A DNA stretch of 64,000 nucleotides from Lamellibrachia columna (GCA_963662155.1 OY759263.1:5066390-5130389); one strand, 5' to 3'. Positions 1 to 12,105 are shown, counted from the stretch's first letter. The notes: generated by a model not told the origin, from the sequence alone. A program made the numbers and translations.

Positions 1-312
1 GTTGGATACATATCTCAGGAGGGCCGGTTACTCTCGATAAGCCAATGGCTTCTCAAGTCTCAAGTAGTCATACTCCAAACAGCCCAATCTTGAGCTAATG
101 CAGGAGTTTGGACCAACGGATTTTAGTGCCTCTTCCGAAAGACACGGGCAAAGTGGGGTGAACGAAATTGCCCAAGCTTCGAAACGGAGTTGGTGGTGGA
201 ATCGAACCACCGTCCTCTCGATCGACAGGCGGGTGCTCTAACCATTAGAGCACCGCTTCCTTGACCAATTGTCAACTGGGCATTTGGCTTGGATGGCAAA
301 TCTTGTTAAATC
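1..312 (+). mobile_element. CR1-like LINE 3' tail, split by a SINE
   Basis: Both ends match the 3' tail of the LINE at 49.7 kb: the coding end before the stop, then 'ctcgataagccaatggctt', and at 255-312 'tttggcttggatggcaaatc' with the terminal ttgttaaatc repeat. A tRNA-derived SINE (about 50-255) interrupts it after 'ggcttc'. Confidence 0.75.
50..256 (-). mobile_element. tRNA-derived SINE, copy 1
   Basis: On the minus strand it begins with a tRNA-like head: 'tgctctaatggttagagcac' (A-box region) and 'ggttcgattcc' (perfect B-box) at about 192-202. The body includes 'cgaagcttgggcaatttcg', which is shared with the copy at 0.8-1.1 kb. It is inserted in a LINE tail. Confidence 0.7.
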
Positions 313-799
313 AATACATACTGAACTACGGGACACGTAAATTATTAACCATGTTGTGCGTAAAAACACATTTAATCAACTTTTTTTATGCTTGAATTCG
401 CACATTTAACTCGCTTTAAGTGTCGCCATCTTGCGAATAAAGCCAAAATTAAAGGGGCACTCAATGCAAGTTAAAACTTCCGAATTTGAGTTTCGAAAAA
501 GGTGATTAAATGTGTCCATACGTTCAAAATGAGATGGGCCTGGATTCTAGACAAGTACCGAAAGTTGATATGTAACTTGATATTAAAGGCTGCCAAAACA
601 AAATTTTCAAACTATTACTCACATCTCATTGACGGTCATTGTCTCAACTCAAACCTTAGGCTTAACTGACTCAAGTGAGGATTCTGATAGTTGCCATATC
701 TATGCTTATTTATTCAGGCATATCATTTAAATAAACTTGTGAAAATGCTGAGTAATGCCTAATGGATTGGTTGACTGATATTGTGATAAAATATCCAAC

Positions 800-1115
800 A
801 GTCACAGTGTCCCTTCACTTCCTGGCAGACCTGTTCATTCCAACGCCAACTCAAGCTTCTTTGGGTACCAGTGGATGCGAGGCTGCGTGAAGACTATTTG
901 TTCACACACCCACCGTTGACGTTGTCTACAGTACAGCCAGGCCCAGGACCGGGACAGGTCCTTATTTATCATTATGTAACTGAGCGAACTGAACTTCTGA
1001 AGCATCGAGTAGGTATAACGAAATTGCCCAAACTTCGAAACTGCAGCAACAGGGTTCGAAAGAGGATTCGCCCGATTGAAAGGCCGATGTTCTAACTACG
1101 AAGCATTCGAGTCCC
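800..1115 (-). mobile_element. tRNA-derived SINE, copy 2
   Basis: Minus-strand head with 'gttagaacatcggcctttc' and B-box-like 'tttcgaaccctg' (about 1050), then a body shared with copy 1 ('aagtttgggcaatttcg') and copy 3 ('ggaatgaacaggtctgcc'). Confidence 0.65.
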
Positions 1116-1148
1116 AGGTACCATTAAGCATACGTTGAAGACATATTT

Positions 1149-1430
1149 TCAGAGTGAAACAAATACAAACTTACGTTGCACCCTTGTACGGTAGATGGCG
1201 CCGCCGCTCTTGTCAAGTAGCTGTGATATTTCGCGGCATTTGCGATCACGAAGCGAGCGGTTTTCGCGTTTCTCAGCGGCACTTGCAGCAGACGAAAGGT
1301 AGCCGGTACTATACACGTGGCCATTTCTGAGTGCTAAACAACAGTAGCGAAAACAATTTGCACTTGTTGAGAATAATGGTAAACACCGATTCCGCAGATG
1401 TCTCCGTGTCAGAAATGTGTCCGAAACAAT
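1149..1430 (-). CDS. Possible first coding exon of a leftward gene
   Basis: An open minus-strand frame ends in LRDRKCREISQLLDKSGGAI followed by YRTRVQ and a strong donor, CAAC|gtaagt near 1152. The segment is CpG-rich and rich in Arg, Ser and Ala, like a mitochondrial targeting region. About 200 bp upstream in the direction of transcription lies an NRF1-like palindrome. No domain is recognised, no downstream exon lies in the window, and the start codon is uncertain. Confidence 0.3.
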   Translation of the reverse strand: MVSDTFLTRRHLRNRCLPLFSTSANCFRYCCLALRNGHVYSTGYLSSAASAAEKRENRSLRDRKCREISQLLDKSGGAIYRTRVQRKFVFVSL

Positions 1431-1624
1431 CCTTTGCGTCACTTCTGTCCGGCGTATTCCTGGTTTTCTGTCGAGTGGTCGATTCATTATGCTTATATAG
1501 TTCGCTGACGAGATGCAGTCGTGACATTGTCGACACACACCAACTATATCCGGAGAATGTTCAGGAATCGATCGGAAGTTTATGCATGTGCTCAGTAACC
1601 TCGAAGGAGTGTCCCTGACCGTGC

Positions 1625-1700
1625 TTCGCGGCTATTGCGTCACCCCGGCATGCGCATGCGTAGACGTATCCGTCTCGCTACGTTGGGATGACGTCCACCT
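1625..1700. promoter_or_regulatory. CpG-rich promoter-like segment with an NRF1-type site
   Basis: Contains the palindromic core TGCGCATGCG (1651-1660), matching the NRF1 consensus, and a CRE-like TGACGTCC nearby, in a short CpG-rich patch inside AT-rich DNA. NRF1 sites often sit at promoters of mitochondrial-protein genes. Confidence 0.35.
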
Positions 1701-1904
1701 TTCAAGGACAAGCCAAACAAGTCATGGATTTTCTGCCGTGGCTGTCAATATAAAATGTGCAGCAATGACTAACCTCCACATGTATACTTACGAAATGTAA
1801 AATAAATGTACGATTTATGCTAGGGATGTTGCTGTAAATTGTTATTGAGCTTCTAAGCATTAGACAAATAATGTAACATTAATATTATCTACATAGTCTA
1901 GCTA

Positions 1905-2100
1905 TATGGAGTGGTGTATATTTTAGGGGAGTCACTGGGCCATATATGCCCCCTCCTTGGCTTATTTTTTTGTATGTAACCTGTTGCGCTACCAAACGAT
2001 AGCATAGTAAACTAATGGGTGACTAATTTAAGCTAATTTGCCACCCTCCCCCTCTCGCTGGCCTCCCCCTTTGCGACATTCAAGATACGCCACTGGGCAT
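1905..2100 (+). repeat. Dispersed repeat, family shared with 6.86 and 53.16 kb
   Basis: Blocks such as 'catagtaaactaatgggtga' and 'ggcctccccctttgcgaca' recur at 53,160-53,320. A part ('ggccttctctttcgcaaggt') recurs near 6,870-6,920. This is probably an old transposon family; its class is not recognised. Confidence 0.55.
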
Positions 2101-2116
2101 ATGCGTTTACGCCTTA

Positions 2117-2192
2117 AGTAAATATCTTATAATGGCGGACAACGAGTAGTGTTTCACTAAGCTACCGTTTTCTCGATTATATGTAATTAATT
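2117..2192 (+). repeat. Direct repeat, left copy
   Basis: About 76 bp starting 'taaatatcttataatggcgg' and ending 'tctcgattatatgtaattaa', repeated almost exactly at 2,633-2,709. The two copies bracket about 440 bp. Confidence 0.7.
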
Positions 2193-2439
2193 ATTATCAT
2201 AATAATAATATATTATATAAGCACACACGCGCATACACATCAAAAAGAAAACTGTCTGCAAACATGACATTATGAAGAATGCAACAGTTAATGTAGGGTT
2301 GGAACTTATTTTTAAAAGCCTTGATTAAATGGCCGGGTGTTCGATCGATACTCTTCCGGGTGTTCGATCAACCCACGCCTACACGACTGTACATATAGGC
2401 GCTTACGAAACAGCAACATGGGAAATGCTTTAGTTGTTA

Positions 2440-2580
2440 ATTTGGCCGCATAAATGTGAAACATAGACAGTATGTGAAGCGTAATATGTGAAATGTACGT
2501 GGTTCACATAACTTCACACACCGTGGCCGTGTCTAAATCGCGCCCACGGACCGCGCTGAACCGTTGACCTCAAATTATTA
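2440..2580 (+). repeat. Dispersed repeat shared with 6.13-6.31 kb
   Basis: 'tgtgaaatgtacgtggttca' and 'accgcgctgaaccgttg' correspond to 'tgtgaaccgtacgtgtttca' and 'aaccgagctgaactgttg' at 6.13-6.31 kb. Unclassified. Confidence 0.4.
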
Positions 2581-2632
2581 ATAACTCGTCTCGTGAGGTC
2601 GGCTTGGAACATGCTCGGACATCCTGCTTTTG

Positions 2633-2709
2633 TTTAAATATCTTATAATGGCGGACAATGAGCCGTGTTTCACTAAGCTACCGTTTTCTCGATTATATGT
2701 AATTAATGT
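2633..2709 (+). repeat. Direct repeat, right copy
   Basis: Near-identical to 2,117-2,192. The pair could be short LTRs of a non-coding element or a local duplication; no internal coding sequence is seen. Confidence 0.7.
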
Positions 2710-2904
2710 ATGTAATTAATTTATGTCTGTCTATTTGTCTGTCTTTCATTTATTCCCTGCTCTCTCTTTCTCGCTCTCTTTCTTACGAGTTATTTTTTTA
2801 ACATTGTAAATAATTGTATTTACCATGCAATTCCTGTGTTCTCATGTGTTGGAAAATAAACATTATCATTATGCGTATAATTTGTTTTTAACAAGACAAT
2901 ATTA

Positions 2905-3062
2905 AAAAAGATTGCCACCTAAAACAAAAACAATAGATAACAAGTGGACAATGAAGCCATTGGTTTACCGATAGTTCAAATATTGACAAGATTATTCATC
3001 TAAGTGTAAACCGCCCTTATGAAACACTTGTCAATTTTATTGTTAGACAACATATTGTTTGG
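2905..3062 (-). mobile_element. CR1-like LINE 3' tail fragment (old)
   Basis: 'caagtggacaatgaagccat' and 'taaaccgccc' correspond to 'caagtggacaaggaagccat' and 'taacccgccc' in the LINE tail at 49.7-49.8 kb, with many substitutions. Confidence 0.55.
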
Positions 3063-3665
3063 GTAAATAAGCAAAATATGAATACCTATGTTGTTAGTTT
3101 CTCGTGCGTAATATAGTCACTGCAATCAATTGCCCCTTAAGTAAGATTATTAATTATTTATTTTCACATAGAGCTACTACAATTGTCCATAAAGAAGTCA
3201 TCTTTTTAATGTGGACATTTTAAATGAAAGTGGAAACATTGAAAAACGTGGTGACAAGGTGACAAAAAGTTCCTTGTTTTCATACGAGCGGTGTGTCACA
3301 GTGTCAGTAAGTTGGAGGTAGACGATTGGCCTTAAAATGGTGGGAGGTGGGAGGTTAATTGGTCTCAACAATATGTGGGAGGTTGGATTTTAAGGTGGGA
3401 AGTGTTCACACAAATTTATGCCACAAAGTAATATGTGACTCTGTCTGTTTGTTCCCTCGTATCTCCGTCAGTTTCGCGTGCTAACATTTTGTAAACGTGC
3501 CCGAGGGTCCGGGGGCGTGCCCGGGGGCCCATGGAGATAGTTTGTTCATTAACAAAATTCAAAACTCCCCCGAGTTACGTGATCAACGTCAAACATCATC
3601 ACAACTTCGTTCGTACGTTACGAACGCTTCGCGAAACCAGCCGTTGTAAATTATTTTGGGGCCTG

Positions 3666-5803
3666 AAGTTGTCATTTCCATTAGCATTGTCCTACCAAAA
3701 CTTGACTGGGCAGTGCAAGGAGTCATAAGTTGTCATTGCCATTAGCATTGTCCTACCAAAACTTGACTGGGCAGTGCAAGGAGTCATAAGTTGTCATTGC
3801 CATTAGCATTGTCCTACCAAAACTTGACTGGGCAGTGCAAGGAGTCATAAGTTGTCATTGCCATTAGCATTGTCCTACCAAAACTTGACTGGGCAGTGCA
3901 AGGAGTCATAAGTTGTCATTGCCATTAGCATTGTCCTACCAAAACTTGACTGGGCAGTGCAAGGAGTCATAAGTTGTCATTGCCATTAGCATTGTCCTAC
4001 CAAAACTTGACTGGGCAGTGCAAGGAGTCATAAGTTGTCATTGCCATTAGCATTGTCCTACCAAAACTTGACTGGGCAGTGCAAGGAGTCATAAGTTGTC
4101 ATTGCCATTAGCATTGTCCTACCAAAACTTGACTGGGCAGTGCAAGGAGTCATAAGTTGTCATTGCCATTAGCATTGTCCTACCAAAACTTGACTGGGCA
4201 GTGCAAGGAGTCATAAGTTGTCATTGCCATTAGCATTGTCCTACCAAAACTTGACTGGGCAGTGCAAGGAGTCATAAGTTGTCATTGCCATTAGCATTGT
4301 CCTACCAAAACTTGACTGGGCAGTGCAAGGAGTCATAAGTTGTCATTGCCATTAGCATTGTCCTACCAAAACTTGACTGGGCAGTGCAAGGAGTCATAAG
4401 TTGTCATTGCCATTAGCATTGTCCTACCAAAACTTGACTGGGCAGTGCAAGGAGTCATAAGTTGTCATTGCCATTAGCATTGTCCTACCAAAACTTGACT
4501 GGGCAGTGCAAGGAGTCATAAGTTGTCATTGCCATTAGCATTGTCCTACCAAAACTTGACTGGGCAGTGCAAGGAGTCATAAGTTGTCATTGCCATTAGC
4601 ATTGTCCTACCAAAACTTGACTGGGCAGTGCAAGGAGTCATAAGTTGTCATTGCCATTAGCATTGTCCTACCAAAACTTGACTGGGCAGTGCAAGGAGTC
4701 ATAAGTTGTCATTGCCATTAGCATTGTCCTACCAAAACTTGACTGGGCAGTGCAAGGAGTCATAAGTTGTCATTGCCATTAGCATTGTCCTACCAAAACT
4801 TGACTGGGCAGTGCAAGGAGTCATAAGTTGTCATTGCCATTAGCATTGTCCTACCAAAACTTGACTGGGCAGTGCAAGGAGTCATAAGTTGTCATTGCCA
4901 TTAGCATTGTCCTACCAAAACTTGACTGGGCAGTGCAAGGAGTCATAAGTTGTCATTGCCATTAGCATTGTCCTACCAAAACTTGACTGGGCAGTGCAAG
5001 GAGTCATAAGTTGTCATTGCCATTAGCATTGTCCTACCAAAACTTGACTGGGCAGTGCAAGGAGTCATAAGTTGTCATTGCCATTAGCATTGTCCTACCA
5101 AAACTTGACTGGGCAGTGCAAGGAGTCATAAGTTGTCATTGCCATTAGCATTGTCCTACCAAAACTTGACTGGGCAGTGCAAGGAGTCATAAGTTGTCAT
5201 TGCCATTAGCATTGTCCTACCAAAACTTGACTGGGCAGTGCAAGGAGTCATAAGTTGTCATTGCCATTAGCATTGTCCTACCAAAACTTGACTGGGCAGT
5301 GCAAGGAGTCATAAGTTGTCATTGCCATTAGCATTGTCCTACCAAAACTTGACTGGGCAGTGCAAGGAGTCATAAGTTGTCATTGCCATTAGCATTGTCC
5401 TACCAAAACTTGACTGGGCAGTGCAAGGAGTCATAAGTTGTCATTGCCATTAGCATTGTCCTACCAAAACTTGACTGGGCAGTGCAAGGAGTCATAAGTT
5501 GTCATTGCCATTAGCATTGTCCTACCAAAACTTGACTGGGCAGTGCAAGGAGTCATAAGTTGTCATTGCCATTAGCATTGTCCTACCAAAACTTGACTGG
5601 GCAGTGCAAGGAGTCATAAGTTGTCATTGCCATTAGCATTGTCCTACCAAAACTTGACTGGGCAGTGCAAGGAGTCATAAGTTGTCATTGCCATTAGCAT
5701 TGTCCTACCAAAACTTGACTGGGCAGTGCAAGGAGTCATAAGTTGTCATTGCCATTAGCATTGTCCTACCAAAACTTGACTGGGCAGTGCAAGGAGTCAT
5801 AAG
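3666..5803 (+). repeat. 61-bp satellite, about 35 nearly identical copies
   Basis: The unit contains 'gttgtcattgccattagcat' and 'ccaaaacttgactgggcagt'. The period is exactly 61. Apart from the first unit no differences between copies are visible, implying very recent expansion or strong homogenisation. It has no coding content. Confidence 0.97.
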
Positions 5804-5805
5804 CT

Positions 5806-7330
5806 CTTGTAGTGACAGCCTTTCCTCCAGTGCAAAGCCGGCCAACTAGGCTGGCTGCACATAAAGTTAATACTAGTGATTTGTCTAGCTGTAACTAGTA
5901 TTTATATATTCACTATTATATTAAAAAACATGTGTTATGGATCTGTGGTATTTGCAAGGGTCTTGGTCAACGCGTTCTGACTACGTTATCCATATTTTCA
6001 ATGTCACGAAAATGATACTAAGATGCGATATGTTCAGTTTATTAAAACATTTCCCATAATGTTTGAATGTGCAATGTCATGGTTAGAGAAGACCATTGTT
6101 TGAGCAGCCCGAGTGTTTGTATCACCCGTCGGTGCACGCGACGGGTGATTCCAGGTTCCGAATTGTAAAAATACAGATATGTGAAACGCATCAGTCATTC
6201 GCACCTAAAACGCATTATGTGAACCGTACGTGTTTCACACATCTCCCATCGCCCGCCCATCGCGACCGCCCATCGCGACCGCGAACCGAGCTGAACTGTT
6301 GTGCGTGGTAAGTCATTCACTAGCCATGAATCATTCACGAGCCGTCTGGCGAGTGCATCAAGGTGAAGAGCGGAAAATTATCCGAAATCATTCTTACCGA
6401 AAAAGCTTATGTCATAGACGTCGAAACCGGAAACACCCACACAGTGTATTCTGGTTGAGGTGCCATTATATTTTAGCCCCAATATCTGATTAGATTTCAG
6501 TTAACTCTATAAAAAAAAATAATATCTCATCGTGTGTTATATACCTTACCTTATTATATGCTTGTACTTAAAAACATTTTTTAATGCATTTTCAGGTCCA
6601 AAACAAAAGTTAAAAGAGAAATGCTGCTGAATTAAAACCAACGAAATGTACTTGAATGATGTTTTCAACAAGCGCAGGTGTTTGGCCTACGTATTTCTGA
6701 CATTGATTTTATACACGTAAACCTGTTTATGAATTAACCGGATGGTCGAGGTCTCAGTCCCAATATTGAAGGGAGGATGACAGGAAGTGGGATGTTGGCC
6801 TGAGCAATCAGTGGGACGAGGGATTGGTGGGAAGTAGACTCTACATGGTAGCGGGGTAACTACAGGCTTGGCCACCCGGCCTTGGCCTTCTCTTTCGCAA
6901 GGTCCTAGATACGTAACTGTTTACCTATGCACAGATTCAAGAGGTGGATGTTCAAATAGGGTGCACACGTTACTGTAATGGCCTCTGATGTAATCAGTCT
7001 TGTTTGTCAACTAGAACCTGTAGTGCGGACTTTGCGACGCGAATCTGGCGAACGTTCGCCACGAGTAACACCTCCTGCAGTGTCGTTATGTAATCTGTTT
7101 TCCAAGCACTCGAGCAAACAGCAGTGCGAGTCGGGTCATATCGGGTGACAGGCAAATATTTACTTGTTTATCGGACCGCATTGAGCCGGTGTAGCAGCGA
7201 CGTCTCTTGTTACACTTCGACGACAGACAGGTGTATTCATTGGGTCCTGTGCTGTAAGCGGATCACAAGTGGGGGTCTTAAGGGTACCTTACGTTTGCTC
7301 CCCGGCTAGACGTCGCTGACTCGCTCAGCT
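5806..7330. other. Intergenic, no gene recognised
   Basis: Nothing coding is supported here. It contains the second copy of a dispersed repeat (6.13-6.31 kb) and ordinary AT-rich sequence. Short open frames lack family features. Confidence 0.6.
6855..6920 (+). repeat. Fragment of the same dispersed repeat family
   Basis: Shares the 'ggcc..ctctttcgcaaggt' end with the copies at 1.9 and 53.2 kb. Confidence 0.35.
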
Positions 7331-7335
7331 GACTA

Positions 7336-7492
<157 letters not shown>

Positions 7493-8559
7493 CATAAGGC
7501 CGCACTTTTATTGTGGTTTCCTAAGTCGTAGTGTTTTTACGGGAAGGGATGATTGTGTCCAGTTACCAGGGTGTGCTACGAGGACGTTATGCCAGAGTCT
7601 TGTCTATCGAAAGGTCCCTCGGGTCCCTTTTCACCCCCACGAAGGAGCCAGCTGGCGGCTGCAGCTGAAAGCGAGAGTGTGAAGCGCATGCAGTACAAAC
7701 TACTCACTGCGGTACGACACTAGACGCGTCACACAGGCCTGTACGTGTCACCACGTCATACCATCACTCAGATAGTCACCTTAATGACAAACAGTTAGAC
7801 ATTGTATTCTTTATTTTATCAATTATTACAAGTGAAAAGGTTAATTGACCCATTAAATACCTAATAATAGTTAATATTTAGACAAAATCAATTACACGTT
7901 CTACAATAGTATAAACATCGGTGCGAATGTGGCGTTGTCTGGCGCAGAGTTACTATTGGGTAAAATAAACAATAACAAGTATCAATGTCCCATTAAGGCC
8001 AATGACTACCCGCTTTCATAGGCCACCCGGGGTGATTGGCTCACATATACATGGATACTTTTATAATGTTTTATGTGGCGCGAATCCGGGTAATTTGGTC
8101 CGGTTATTTGTTAAGCGGTAATTTGTCGGGTTATCTGGTAAGATTTGGGGTTACGAAATAAAATCATTGAGAAAAAGTACAATATAGGGTAGGGAGTAAA
8201 AATCACGACACATCGGCGGATCCTGGGGGTCTTAAGGGTCCAAAGCCCACCCCTGACACCGCAGGCAAATATTAGTATAAAGGACAAAATATATACATTG
8301 GAACTATGCCAATGTAAAGACGCAAGTAATAGTTGGCTAGTATTAACTACCAAACATTTTGTGACATTTAAAAAAATGTTGTAAGGGGAGATCTTTGACA
8401 GCTGTTGAGGTAATGGACACACAACTAGCCAATCCAATTATAATTATGTTATGCAATTTTATCTATCCTGAAAATAAGATTATTAAATCGTTGCAACAGA
8501 CTGGCAATTTTTTTGGCTCATTTTCTGATCACCGCCCATAGAATGCAAATCTGAAAGAA

Positions 8560-9130
8560 GGGGAGACCGGGACTAGTTGTAGGGGAGACCGGGGCTAGTT
8601 GTAGGGGAGACCGGGACTAGTTGTAGGGGAGACCGGGACTAGTTGTAGGGGAGACCGGGACTAGTTGTAGGGGAGACCGGGGTTAGTTGTAGGGGAGACC
8701 GGGGCTAGTTGTAGGGGAGACCGGGGTTAGTTGTAGGGGAGACCGGGGCTAGTTGTAGGGGAGACCGGGGCTAGTTGTAGGGGAGACCGAGGTTAGTTGT
8801 AGGGGAGACCGGGGTTAGTTGTAGGGGAGACCGGGGCTAGTTGTAGGGGAGACCGGGGCTAGTTGTAGGGGAGACCGGGACTAGTTGTAGGGGAGACCGG
8901 GACTAGTTGTAGGGGAGACCGGGGCTAGTTGTAGGGGAGACCGGGGTTAGTTGTAGGGGAGACCGGGGCTAGTTGTAGGGGAGACCGGGGCTAGTTGTAG
9001 GGGAGACCGGGGCTAGTTGTAGGGGAGACCGGGGCTAGTTGTATGGGAGACCGGGGTTAGTTGTAGGGGAGACCGGGGCTAGTTGTAGGGGAGACCGGGG
9101 TTAGTTGTAGGGGAGACCGGGGTTAGTTGT
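8560..9130 (+). repeat. 22-bp array, about 25 copies
   Basis: Unit 'aggggagaccggggctagtt' plus two bases, with variants gggact, ggggtt and ggggct. Each unit equals the proposed terminal inverted repeat of the surrounding element. Confidence 0.95.
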
Positions 9131-9291
9131 TACAATTTTCAGTTAAAGTCATTTTTTATGAAAAGTGTGTTAGATGCATTATTTATGTCAAAGTATTCAT
9201 TAAATGTATTATTCGTCTTAATAAAATGTACCATATCATTCCGTATTGTAGTTAGGTAGATATGTGAAGATTCCCAGGCGCAGTTGACTGT

Positions 9292-9592
9292 AACAACTAG
9301 CCCTGTATGATGTAACAACTAGCCCTGTATGATGTAACAACTAGCCTTGTATGATGTAACAACTAGCCCTGTATGATGTAACAACTAGCCCTGTATGATG
9401 TAACAACTAGCCTTGTATGATGTAACAACTAGCCCTGTATGATGTAACAACTAGCCTTGTATGATGTAACAACTAGCCCTGTATGATGTAACAACTAGCC
9501 CTGTATGATGTAACAACTAGCCCTGTATGATGTAACAACTAGCCCTGTATGATGTAACAACTAGCCCTGTATGATGTAACAACTAGCCCTGG
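9292..9592 (-). repeat. 22-bp array in inverse orientation, about 14 copies
   Basis: Unit on the plus strand 'gtaacaactagccctgtatg' plus two bases. Its inverse contains GGGCTAGTTGT, the core of the neighbouring 8.56-9.13 kb array, so the two arrays face each other. Confidence 0.93.
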
Positions 9593-10009
9593 AAGCGGGG
9601 CAAGTTGTTACATCATACAGAGCATGTTGTTGCAACAAAGAACGCGTGGATTGCAAAGCAAGTGTCACTCGTACATATTACTGTTATTACATTAATTGGA
9701 TTATACACACTTATACATCTTATACACAGTGTGCATAACAATGTAGGTGTTCACAGCTTCATATATTAAGCTTTAATTTTTAGTCACCAAACACTCATTC
9801 CCCGGATTCATAACGTAACAATCTATGGTGAATGGAATATAAATTATTGAATTGAGTATGAAATAGTGAATGGCAATATATATTATATTATATGCGACTT
9901 CTACTTAATTGAATGATACACACACGTACGCACACACGCACGAACATCCATATTCAATGTATCTTGCAACATTTATTAATTGCTCAAATAGTGCCATAAA
10001 AAATTAACA

Positions 10010-10145
10010 AGATTGCTGTACAAGGCAAAACACCCAAATGACAAGTGGACAAGGAAGCCATTGACTTATCGAGAGTCCAAAAAAATATAATTTATGTGTA
10101 ACCCGCCTTTCTGAGATATTTGTTAATTTTGTTTGACGCTGCAGC
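10010..10145 (-). mobile_element. CR1-like LINE 3' tail fragment
   Basis: 'gacaagtggacaaggaagcc' followed by 'cttatcgagagtcc' and 'taacccgcctttctgagata' match the LINE 3' end at 49.7 kb on the same strand. Confidence 0.65.
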
Positions 10146-10254
10146 ATTTACAGTACATGTTATAAACCAGTACACTAGGCTTCACAAGTGAAATAAAACG
10201 TTCACACGTCGTGGTTAAATAACTGTTATTCTTTCAGTCATTGTCAGCACAAAA

Positions 10255-10425
10255 CTCGCTGGCTGAGCCGTCGTTACGAGCCGCCCGAGCGTTGTTACAG
10301 TTGTAACAACTCGCTGGCTGAGCCGTCGGTACGAGCCGCCCGAGCGTTGTTACAGTTGTAACAACTCGCTGGCTGAGCCGTCGGTACGAGCCGCCCGAGC
10401 GTTGTTGCAACACACTGTTTTGCAG
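10255..10425 (+). repeat. 55-bp repeat, 3 copies
   Basis: 'ctcgctggctgagccgtcg' recurs at 10255, 10310 and 10365. The unit includes the palindrome-like 'gttgttacagttgtaacaac'. Confidence 0.9.
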
Positions 10426-10644
10426 TTGAACGCACGTGGACGATAACAAATCCTGAATTTCAGTTTAACTTCTACTTGGCATAACCCCTTATACTATATA
10501 GTAGACATGTTTCAAGTTACATTCACGAAACATAAAAAGTGGCTGCGTCCGGTGCTATTACTATATGTGGGCATATAAAACAGTTTTAGGTGGTTAAAAA
10601 GTAATTTTTGTCCGAACTTCGTTAATTCGTCTTCTTAGCTCCCG

Positions 10645-12105
10645 ATGTTGGACAGTGTGTCTGCTGGTAGCTTCCAACATGTGCTATGTTGGACAGTGTG
10701 TCTGCTGGTAGTTTCCAACATGTGCTATGTTGGACAGTGTGTCTGCTGGTAGCTTCCAACATGTGCTATGTTGGACAGTGTGTCTGCTGGTAGCTTCCAA
10801 CATGTGCTATGTTGGACAGTGTGTCTGCTGGTAGCTTCCAACATGTGCTATGTTGGACAGTGTGTCTGCTGGTAGCTTCCAACATGTGCTATGTTGGACA
10901 GTGTGTCTGCTGGTAGCTTCCAACATGTGCTATGTTGGACAGTGTGTCTGCTGGTAGCTTCCAACATGTGCTATGTTGGACAGTGTGTCTGCTGGTAGCT
11001 TCCAACATGTGCTATGTTGGACAGTGTGTCTGCTGGTAGCTTCCAACATGTGCTATGTTGGACAGTGTGTCTGCTGGTAGCTTCCAACATGTGCTATGTT
11101 GGACAGTGTGTCTGCTGGTAGCTTCCAACATGTGCTATGTTGGACAGTGTGTCTGCTGGTAGCTTCCAACATGTGCTATGTTGGACAGTGTGTCTGCTGG
11201 TAGCTTCCAACATGTGCTATGTTGGACAGTGTGTCTGCTGGTAGCTTCCAACATGTGCTATGTTGGACAGTGTGTCTGCTGGTAGCTTCCAACATGTGCT
11301 ATGTTGGACAGTGTGTCTGCTGGTAGCTTCCAACATGTGCTATGTTGGACAGTGTGTCTGCTGGTAGCTTCCAACATGTGCTATGTTGGACAGTGTGTCT
11401 GCTGGTAGCTTCCAACATGTGCTATGTTGGACAGTGTGTCTGCTGGTAGCTTCCAACATGTGCTATGTTGGACAGTGTGTCTGCTGGTAGCTTCCAACAT
11501 GTGCTATGTTGGACAGTGTGTCTGCTGGTAGCTTCCAACATGTGCTATGTTGGACAGTGTGTCTGCTGGTAGCTTCCAACATGTGCTATGTTGGACAGTG
11601 TGTCTGCTGGTAGCTTCCAACATGTGCTATGTTGGACAGTGTGTCTGCTGGTAGCTTCCAACATGTGCTATGTTGGACAGTGTGTCTGCTGGTAGCTTCC
11701 AACATGTGCTATGTTGGACAGTGTGTCTGCTGGTAGCTTCCAACATGTGCTATGTTGGACAGTGTGTCTGCTGGTAGCTTCCAACATGTGCTATGTTGGA
11801 CAATGTGTCTGTTGGTAGCTTCCAACATGTGCTATGTTGGACAGTGTGTCTGCTGGTAGCTTCCAACATGTGCTATGTTGGACAGTGTGTCTGCTGGTAG
11901 CTTCCAACATGTGCTATGTTGGACAGTGTGTCTGCTGGTAGCTTCCAACATTGAATTGAATTGAAATTTATTCACCATAATCGATACATGTACATTTTCA
12001 ATCATACATAGTTGTAAACATAACTACCACAAATGCTGGTAGCTTCCAACATGTGCTATGTTGGACAGTGTGTCTGCTGGTAGCTTCCAACATGTGCTAT
12101 GTTTT
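10645..12105 (+). repeat. 41-bp array, about 34 copies, interrupted once
   Basis: The unit contains 'tgttggacagtgtgtctgct' and 'ggtagcttccaacatg', with period 41. TGTTGGA and TCCAACA within each unit can form a stem. An 83-bp unrelated stretch ('ttgaattgaattgaaattta' onward) separates the last two copies near 11,952-12,034. Confidence 0.95.

Noticed and set aside
50..256. Functional tRNA gene
   Set aside because: A-box and B-box are present on the minus strand but arms do not pair well, the sequence continues into a shared body and it is inserted in a LINE tail, so it is a SINE head.
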